Positions 14,202 through 19,119 of a stretch of 19,119 nucleotides of DNA are shown here, piece after piece (position 1 is the stretch's first letter; each line of letters opens with the position of its first letter). The DNA is taken from the NCBI GenBank assembly GCA_964343975.1, contig CAYFLU010000055.1, forward strand, positions 1-19,119, given 5' to 3'. The stretch is from SCUN01 sp964343975 (lineage in GTDB: Bacteria; Acidobacteriota; Vicinamibacteria; Vicinamibacterales; SCN-69-37). A program made the position numbers and the translations under genes. The notes under the pieces were generated by a model that saw only the letters and a list, made by a program, of their open reading frames with translations, was not told the origin of the DNA and did not search any database.

Positions 14202-14701
14202 GTGACGCGGATGGCGCGGCCCTCTGCGCGGCATGCGGTCTGTGTTGCGAGGGCTGGGTGGATCCCGACACACGATTCACGGCCGATGAGGTCGCACGTT
14301 TTGCCAGCCGCGTCGCCGTGATCGACATCCGCGGGTGTCCGGGCATGGCCCAGCCGTGCGTCTTTCATCGCGACGGGGGGTGCGCGGTCTATGACGAGCG
14401 GCCCGAGGCGTGTCGTGAGTTCAGTTGCGGCACGCTGATCCGGATGCAGGCCGGCGCCATCTCCGCCGAGCTGGCCTTGGCGAATATCACGGCCGTGCGA
14501 CGTGCGGCCGAGGCCACGGCTGACGCCATGGCAACCTCCGGCTGGACGCGCGAGGGCGAGGCCGCTCCGGATGCGGCGCGGCGGCTGGCGCAGGCGGCGC
14601 GTGCCGACGCGGCCGATGCCCCGTTCCGTCGGCGCTATGCCCAGGCCTTGATGGCCGACGTCGAGTTCGCCGCGCTCCTGAAGCGCCACGTGCTTTTGTA
14701 A
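14198..14701 (+). CDS. YkgJ-family Cys-cluster (zinc/iron-chelating) protein
   Basis: 167-residue cytosolic protein translationally coupled to the M24 gene through an ATGA overlap. The cluster is visible as Cys 10, 13, 16 and 17 (CAACGLCC), Cys 47 and 54 (GCPGMAQPC), Cys 62 (GCAVYDERPEACREF), 72 and 77. This matches the YkgJ/CxxCxxCC family, annotated as metal- or Fe-S-binding with no settled role. The C-terminal ~80 residues are Ala-rich and helical. The link with a secreted aminopeptidase is positional only. Confidence 0.88.
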   Translation: MSDADGAALCAACGLCCEGWVDPDTRFTADEVARFASRVAVIDIRGCPGMAQPCVFHRDGGCAVYDERPEACREFSCGTLIRMQAGAISAELALANITAVRRAAEATADAMATSGWTREGEAAPDAARRLAQAARADAADAPFRRRYAQALMADVEFAALLKRHVLL

Positions 14702-14740
14702 GTCTCACCGCAACCTCAGGGAATCCGAAGGCCTCGGGCG

Positions 14741-14755
14741 GTGCCCACCGGGCAC
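14741..14755 (+). promoter_or_regulatory. Short hairpin between YkgJ-like and outer-membrane genes
   Basis: GTGCCC, loop ACC, GGGCAC: a perfect 6-bp stem ending 9 nt before the ATG at 14765. It may end the upstream transcript or fold in the leader of the barrel gene. No T-run is present. Confidence 0.35.
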
Positions 14756-14764
14756 ACTGCCGTC

Positions 14765-15910
14765 ATGACGAAGCTGATCCGCGTTGCCCTCGCCCTGTCC
14801 GCCCTGCTGATCTCCACGCCCGCACTGGCCCAAATCGAAGCACAGCCCGAAGCACGGACCGAGGCCCAAACGGTGGGGTGCAGTACGACGCCAACCGTCT
14901 TTGAGATGGGGAGTAGCCGCGGGATCAGCGCCCGCTCTGGTGGCTACTACCCGGCGCAGCAGATGAGCCTGGCCATCACGCCGGAGTCCTGGTCGCAGAA
15001 AGGGCTCGGCCTCGTCCTGGAGTCGCTCGACACGAGCGGTGCCATGGCATGGGGGATTGGCCCGCGGTGGTATCGCCGATTCGCGGACAGCGACGACTTC
15101 TCGGCCACGATCTTCGCGCAGGCCGCCGCCGGCAAGATGGACACGGCGTTGGTGATCACACCGGAGACGAAGGGGCGCTTCATTGATACGGCCATTGGCG
15201 CCACCGTTGGCTACAAGAACTACACGATCGGCCTCGAGGCGCACTACGCGGACGCGCCGACGCTCGCGCCGACCAAATCGCCGGTGGGGGCGGTGAAGGG
15301 CAGTCGCGTGATGCTGCACATGGGGTACGGCTTCAAGCACTACTCCGGAGATGTCGGCCCGTGCGCGACCTCGGAGCGGCATCTGGCGGAAGTGAAGGCC
15401 GCCGAAGATGCGCGCCAGCAGCGCGCGGCCACGCAGCCGCACCTCGAACTGGGGATCGCGGCCAACGGCCCGCAGCACGCGTATGCGGAGTTTCCCGGCA
15501 TCGCGCTGTCGGCGGTGCAGCTGCATCCGAAGTCGCCGGCCTGGGGCTGGGCGTCGCTGGCGGAATACGACGGAAGTTATGTGCGACAGGGCTGGACGGC
15601 CGGCGCGCGCATCTACTCACGGAGTCAGGGGCTGCAGGACGGCAACTTCGGCGTCACGCCCTTCGCTCAGTTGATGGTGGGCGTCACCGCCGGAGGCGAC
15701 TCCGGCATCATTCACTCGGTCGGTGGCCCCACCATCCAGCCTGGCGTCGGCATCGTGGTCGGCGGTGGCCAGCGGGCGTTTCTCGTGCAGGTCGACTACC
15801 GCAGCGTTCGCGGTGGGGCCATCCGGAACGATCGTGAGCCTGGCGCGTCGCAGTCGATGACCAGTCAGCGCATCTCGATCGGGTACGTGATGCGATTCGA
15901 TCGTCGCTAG
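14765..15910 (+). CDS. Probable outer-membrane beta-barrel protein
   Basis: 381-residue exported protein. ATG 14765 is preferred to GTG 14741 because it gives a compact signal peptide (MTKLIRVALALSALLISTPALA, then Q) and avoids the hairpin at 14741-14755. The mature chain is a series of alternating strands with aromatic ends typical of Gram-negative outer-membrane barrels. Two halves are visible: residues ~45-205, ending VMLHMGYGF, and ~225-381, beginning HLELGIAANG and ending with Phe-Asp-Arg-Arg after RISIGYVMR. A charged linker (EVKAAEDARQQRAA) separates them. The second half has the Gly-rich hairpin PGVGIVVGGGQRAFLVQVDYR common in lipocalin- or OmpA-like barrels. No substrate can be assigned. 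It ends TAG, 13 nt from the convergent DUF1080 gene. Confidence 0.7.
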   Translation: MTKLIRVALALSALLISTPALAQIEAQPEARTEAQTVGCSTTPTVFEMGSSRGISARSGGYYPAQQMSLAITPESWSQKGLGLVLESLDTSGAMAWGIGPRWYRRFADSDDFSATIFAQAAAGKMDTALVITPETKGRFIDTAIGATVGYKNYTIGLEAHYADAPTLAPTKSPVGAVKGSRVMLHMGYGFKHYSGDVGPCATSERHLAEVKAAEDARQQRAATQPHLELGIAANGPQHAYAEFPGIALSAVQLHPKSPAWGWASLAEYDGSYVRQGWTAGARIYSRSQGLQDGNFGVTPFAQLMVGVTAGGDSGIIHSVGGPTIQPGVGIVVGGGQRAFLVQVDYRSVRGGAIRNDREPGASQSMTSQRISIGYVMRFDRR

Positions 15911-15923
15911 GTCACTCGGCGTT

Positions 15924-16643
15924 CTACTGGCCGGTCAGTTCCTTGATGAAGATGTTCTTCCACCGAATCTCCGAACCGTGTGTCTGCAATTCAATCGGGC
16001 CGCGCGCCGGGATTTCGGTCTTGCGATCGTAGTAGTTCTCGAGCACCGCGTTATCGACGGTGAGCTTGTCATTCAGCCACACGGTGACGCGGTTGCCCTT
16101 CATGATGATGCGGAAGTGATTCCACTCGCCGAACGGTTTGTCGGCGAGCACGAGCGGATCTTTGCCGGGCGCGCCCGGTGAGTTGTTCCAGAGACCGCCG
16201 CTGCCTTTCTCCGCGCCGTTCTTGAATTCCGCCGGATTCGTGTGATCCCAGATCTGCACCTGCGGCACGCCGCGCAGATAGACCCCGGAGTCGCCGAGCG
16301 GCAGCGCCTTGTAGTCCACGAGCAACTCGAAGTCGCCGTACTCCTTGATCGTCGTGAGGAAGCGCCCCTTGCCGTCGTTGACGAGTTCGTCGCCCTCGGC
16401 GCGCCAGTGCTGCAACACGTCCGCCCACCAGTCCGCGTCCTGCTTCGCCCGCGCCTCCGGCGTCATCGCCAGATACTTGCGATGGTCCTGCGTGTCGCCG
16501 CCGCGCCAGCCTTCGAGGTCCTTGCCGTTGTAGAGCGCCACGAACCCGGGTGGTGGCGTCGGCTTGAACGCGCCGGCGATCGTGCCGGAAGCCAGCCAAA
16601 GACACGTGACGGCGGACAGAGCGAGGGCAGTGCGTGCGGTCAT
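15924..16643 (-). CDS. DUF1080 (3-keto-disaccharide hydrolase domain) secreted protein
   Basis: 239-residue concanavalin-like beta-sandwich protein, last gene of a three-gene operon. ATG 16643 overlaps the stop of the preceding oxidoreductase (ATGA) and gives a signal peptide (MTARTALALSAVTCLWLASGTIAGA). Family hallmarks are GFVALYNGKDLEGWRG at the N-terminus, then FELLVDYKALPLGDSGVYLR, QVQIWDH, GEWNHFRIIMKGNRVTVWLN and GPIELQTHGSEIRWKNIFIK. DUF1080 proteins are linked to hydrolysis of 3-keto-glycosides formed by Gfo/Idh-type dehydrogenases, which agrees with the neighbour; other family members may only bind sugars. It ends TAG, at 15924-15926. Confidence 0.9.
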   Translation of the reverse strand: MTARTALALSAVTCLWLASGTIAGAFKPTPPPGFVALYNGKDLEGWRGGDTQDHRKYLAMTPEARAKQDADWWADVLQHWRAEGDELVNDGKGRFLTTIKEYGDFELLVDYKALPLGDSGVYLRGVPQVQIWDHTNPAEFKNGAEKGSGGLWNNSPGAPGKDPLVLADKPFGEWNHFRIIMKGNRVTVWLNDKLTVDNAVLENYYDRKTEIPARGPIELQTHGSEIRWKNIFIKELTGQ

Positions 16644-17713
16644 AGCGTGATGGTCCGTCCTTCTTTGAACGACTGATCGGCGGCCAGCACGACGGTGAGG
16701 CTGTCGGTGGCGGCCTGCCAATGCGATTCGAGATCGACCTCGCCACGGATCGCGCGGAGGAAGACCTCCTGCTCGCGACGGCAGAGCTCGTCGTGATCGG
16801 GCTCGTCCGTGACGGCGATGATCTCGTCGCTGCGCGCGAACTGGCCGTCAGGGCCGAGCGCGGCATGATGCAGCTTCAACGCTTCGGTGCTCGTGTGGTC
16901 GTCGATGTTCGCAGACCGCCCGGACCGCGTGGCGCGCTGCGCGACGATGCTCACGCAGCCCTTCGGGCCAATGACGTCCTTCACGAAGAACGCCGTCTCG
17001 CTCATCATCGGGCCCCAGCCCGCCTCATACCACCCGATCGAGCCGTCGTCGAACACCACCTGTAGATGGCCGTAGTTCACCTGACCGGGCGCGATCTCGT
17101 CGGTGAGCCGCGCGCCGATGCCGTTCACGCGCACCGGGCGCGCGCCGGTCATACGGCACATGACGTCGACGTAGTGCACGCCGCAATCGACGATGGGCGA
17201 CGTGCTGGCGAGCAGATTCCGGTGCGTCGCCCAGTTCGCGCCCGCGCTCTGCTGGTTCAGGTTCATGCGCATCACGAGCGGCTTGCCGAGCGACTGCGCG
17301 AGCTCGGTGAACTTCTGCCACGACGGATGCACTTGCAGGATGTAGCCGACGACCAGCGCCTTCTTGAGCCGGCGGGCGGTGCCGATCACGCGCGCGCAGC
17401 CGTCGAGCGTTTCGGCGACGGGTTTCTCGAGAAACACGTGCGCGCCCGCCTCCATCGCCGCCACGGCGTAGTCGACGTGCGTTTCCGTGTAGGTGCTGAT
17501 GCACACCGCGTCGGGCGTCGTCATCGCCAACGCGGTGGCGTAGTCACTGAATTCCGGCAGGTGGCCGCCGAGCTGCGCGTTCAGCGCCTGACGAGACTCG
17601 GCACCGCGTGACACGAGCCCGACGATCTCGAACTCGGGCATGCCGTGATAGGCGCGCGCATGCGACGCGCCCATATGTCCGCACCCAGCGACGAGTACTC
17701 GAACAGGCGTCAA
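16640..17713 (-). CDS. Gfo/Idh/MocA-family oxidoreductase
   Basis: 357-residue NAD(P)-dependent sugar dehydrogenase. It starts at TTG 17713, with GGAGG ~9 nt upstream (a second GGAGG almost touches the start). The Rossmann motif is VLVAGCGHMGASHARAY at residues ~6-22. EKPVAETL (~95) carries the family Lys, and IVDCGVHYVDVMCRMTG (~183) carries the catalytic-region Asp and His. No signal peptide, so it acts in the cytosol. It sits 31 nt behind the transporter and overlaps the DUF1080 gene by four bases, so all three are probably one transcript. The exact sugar and regiochemistry cannot be read from sequence; oxidation at C3 is inferred from the DUF1080 partner. Confidence 0.92.
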   Translation of the reverse strand: MTPVRVLVAGCGHMGASHARAYHGMPEFEIVGLVSRGAESRQALNAQLGGHLPEFSDYATALAMTTPDAVCISTYTETHVDYAVAAMEAGAHVFLEKPVAETLDGCARVIGTARRLKKALVVGYILQVHPSWQKFTELAQSLGKPLVMRMNLNQQSAGANWATHRNLLASTSPIVDCGVHYVDVMCRMTGARPVRVNGIGARLTDEIAPGQVNYGHLQVVFDDGSIGWYEAGWGPMMSETAFFVKDVIGPKGCVSIVAQRATRSGRSANIDDHTSTEALKLHHAALGPDGQFARSDEIIAVTDEPDHDELCRREQEVFLRAIRGEVDLESHWQAATDSLTVVLAADQSFKEGRTITL

Positions 17714-17744
17714 TCCTCCGAGCCTCCGTGCCTTCGTGTTGCTC

Positions 17745-19040
17745 TTAGGCCTCTTGCGGCCCTTCCGTCGGCGGCTTGAAGAACACGGCCAGCATCACGA
17801 CGGCGACGAGCGCGGCGCCGAGCGGCACCATGAACAGGCTGTGGAAGTCGGTGCGGCCGTTCATCGTGTAGACGTTCTGGATCAGATACGGCCCGAGCGT
17901 GTTGGCGAGCAGCACGCCGATGCCGAGGATCTGGAGGTTGAAGAGGCCCTGCGCCGAGCTACGAATGTCCTTCGGGCAGTGCGCGTCGACGAAGATGTAG
18001 ACCGTGGCGAAGAAGAAGGCGTAGCAGATGCCGTGCAGCGCCTGGATCGTGATGATCGCCATCGTGTTCTGCGGCATGAACGCGTAGGCCGCGAACCGCG
18101 CCGCATGTCCGAGGATGCCGACGACCATCGTCTTGCGCCAGCCGAGGCGCTTGAGCGTGCTGCCGAGCACGAACATCGTGAGGATCTCGAAGATCTGGCC
18201 GATGCTCATCACGGGGGTGATCCAGTTCGAGGCAATGCCGACACCGCCGGCCTCGCGCGCCGTGCCGAGGAACACGCCGGTCCAGTTGAAGTAGAGGTTG
18301 TGTACGAACGCGTCGACGAGCGTCACGAGCCACAACACGAGAATGAACGGCTGCTTCAGCAGGCTGAACGCGGTGGCCCAGGCCGAGCCTTCTGATGACG
18401 ACTTGCCCGCGTCCTTCGCGCGCGGCAGCGAGAGGCTGAAGGCGGCCAGCGCCAACGACGCGATGCCGGCAACGACGTACGTCCAGCGCGTGGCGGCCTT
18501 CGCCGCATCACCCGTCAGCGGATTCGCCAGCGCGGTGCCGAGCCAGTTCACCAGACCCTGCGGGTGCGCGGCGTCCACGGCCGCCCAGTTCACAAAGATA
18601 AAAGTGAAGGGCCAGGCCGCGAGAATCCATCCGATCGTGCCGCCCATGCGGACGATGCCGAATTCCTTGTCGGCGTTCTTCATGTTGGCGAACGCGATCG
18701 AGTTCGTGATCGAGATCGTCGGCACATACAGGAGGCAGTGCACGAGCATCAACAGGAAGAAGGGCAGGAAGCTGCGCGTGAAGCCGCAGCCGAGAATGGC
18801 CAACCCGGCGATGAGGTGCGAGATCGCCAGCACGCGTTCAGGCGCGGGTGAGCGGTCCGCCCACTGGTTGCTGAAGAACATGCCGATCAGCGATGCCACC
18901 GGGAACGCGTTCAAGATCAACGACTGTTCACCGGCTGAAAACCCGAGGCTGGGCAAGTAGCCGAAGATCAGCGGCAGCCAGGCACCCCAGATGAAGAACT
19001 CAAGCACCATCATGATGAAGAGGCGGGTTCGGGTGGTCAT
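17745..19040 (-). CDS. MFS transporter, nucleoside:H+ symporter-like (NHS type)
   Basis: 431-residue inner-membrane permease with about 12 hydrophobic segments and a central cytoplasmic loop around SLPRAKDAGKSSSEG. The N-terminus LEFFIWGAWLPLIFGYL resembles NupG/XapB-like permeases, and IGMFFSNQWADR is the MFS loop 2-3 signature region. LRVDAHCPKDIR-like sequence after TM10 (FVDAHCPKDIRSSAQGLFNL) also fits. Placement with sugar enzymes suggests a sugar or sugar-derivative importer rather than a nucleoside carrier. ATG 19040 has no clear Shine-Dalgarno; a perfect TATAAT lies 8 nt upstream, suggesting a near-leaderless mRNA. It is the first gene of the operon and divergent from the kinase gene. 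Confidence 0.9.
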   Translation of the reverse strand: MTTRTRLFIMMVLEFFIWGAWLPLIFGYLPSLGFSAGEQSLILNAFPVASLIGMFFSNQWADRSPAPERVLAISHLIAGLAILGCGFTRSFLPFFLLMLVHCLLYVPTISITNSIAFANMKNADKEFGIVRMGGTIGWILAAWPFTFIFVNWAAVDAAHPQGLVNWLGTALANPLTGDAAKAATRWTYVVAGIASLALAAFSLSLPRAKDAGKSSSEGSAWATAFSLLKQPFILVLWLVTLVDAFVHNLYFNWTGVFLGTAREAGGVGIASNWITPVMSIGQIFEILTMFVLGSTLKRLGWRKTMVVGILGHAARFAAYAFMPQNTMAIITIQALHGICYAFFFATVYIFVDAHCPKDIRSSAQGLFNLQILGIGVLLANTLGPYLIQNVYTMNGRTDFHSLFMVPLGAALVAVVMLAVFFKPPTEGPQEA

Positions 19041-19063
19041 GGGCGGCCATTATACGGGTCATA
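19041..19063. promoter_or_regulatory. Very short divergent promoter region with TATAAT
   Basis: Only 23 bp separate the two divergent start codons. The minus strand has a perfect -10 TATAAT (19054-19049) for the transporter operon. For the plus strand, TATACG at 19051-19056 overlaps the same bases. Any -35 elements must lie inside the opposite genes. Transcription in the two directions would compete for the same DNA. Confidence 0.6.
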
Positions 19064-19119
19064 ATGGCCAACACTGTGCAAATCTCGATCGGTTCGCAGT
19101 TGGGCCCGTACGTCATCGT
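19064..19119 (+). CDS. Start of a probable Ser/Thr protein kinase (first 18 codons)
   Basis: The window ends after MANTVQISIGSQLGPYVI. The pattern IGSQLGPYVI is the usual opening of bacterial Hanks-type kinases (GxxLGxYxI just before the glycine loop), but the glycine loop itself is outside the window, so the call rests on this short motif alone. Confidence 0.5.
   Translation, partial: MANTVQISIGSQLGPYVI

Noticed and set aside
15920..15942. Near-palindrome ACTGGCCGGTCAGT at the convergent ends of the barrel and DUF1080 genes
   Set aside because: Arms of only four perfect bases, and it lies within the DUF1080 coding end; too weak to call a terminator.
1..19119. Genome-wide reassignment of TAG to glutamine
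   Set aside because: At least six genes in the window end naturally at TAG (912, 1617, GT41, octad, barrel and DUF1080 genes), and reading through them adds non-conserved tails or meets another stop.

Overview
This is a GC-rich bacterial chromosomal window. An Oar-type TonB receptor with a carboxypeptidase-regulatory N-domain, secreted M28 and M24 peptidases, a Gfo/Idh plus DUF1080 sugar operon and the start of a probable Ser/Thr kinase point to Acidobacteriota (Vicinamibacteria-like) or possibly Gemmatimonadota. That assignment is inferred from gene content only. There is no rRNA, tRNA, insertion sequence or CRISPR array.

Layout. 1-706 (-): N-terminal part of a TonB-dependent receptor. 912-1406 (-): small secreted protein made of three ~48-residue repeats. 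1617-2471 (+): NrfJ-like lipoprotein. It touches, through a TAGTG stop/start overlap, a TPR-GT41 (SPINDLY/O-GlcNAc-transferase-like) gene at 2471-4264 that is split by an in-frame TAG at 3005-3007. 4335-9296 (-), convergent with it: a giant reading frame made almost wholly of octapeptide repeats of the type L-T-T-D-Q-I-A-A. There are 203 consecutive octads in perfect 24-nt register, interrupted only by two in-frame TAG codons. 9597-11171 (+): secreted M28 peptidase. 11157-11729 (-): Cys-rich PAS protein. 11874-12785 (+): DUF2236/MpaB-type oxygenase. 12795-14201 (+): secreted M24 aminopeptidase, coupled by ATGA to a YkgJ-type Cys-cluster protein (14198-14701). 14765-15910 (+): outer-membrane beta-barrel protein. 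19040-15924 (-): operon of MFS transporter, Gfo/Idh oxidoreductase and DUF1080 hydrolase. 19064-end (+): start of a probable protein kinase.

The most unusual part is 2471-9296. A glycosyltransferase of a family that modifies Ser/Thr (OGT) or adhesins (HMW1C) lies tail-to-tail with a 1,653-codon protein carrying about two Ser/Thr per octad. Both genes are broken only by amber codons, at positions where Gln is required or common, and neither has a frameshift. They may be an enzyme-substrate pair. The ambers could mean recent joint inactivation, assembly error, or conditional amber read-through. Several other genes here end in TAG, which argues against genome-wide reassignment of TAG.

The right half looks like ordinary scavenging metabolism: exported peptidases for peptide breakdown and an import/oxidation/hydrolysis module for (3-keto-)sugars. 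Several start codons lie 6-8 nt after a -10-like hexamer, which suggests leaderless mRNAs.
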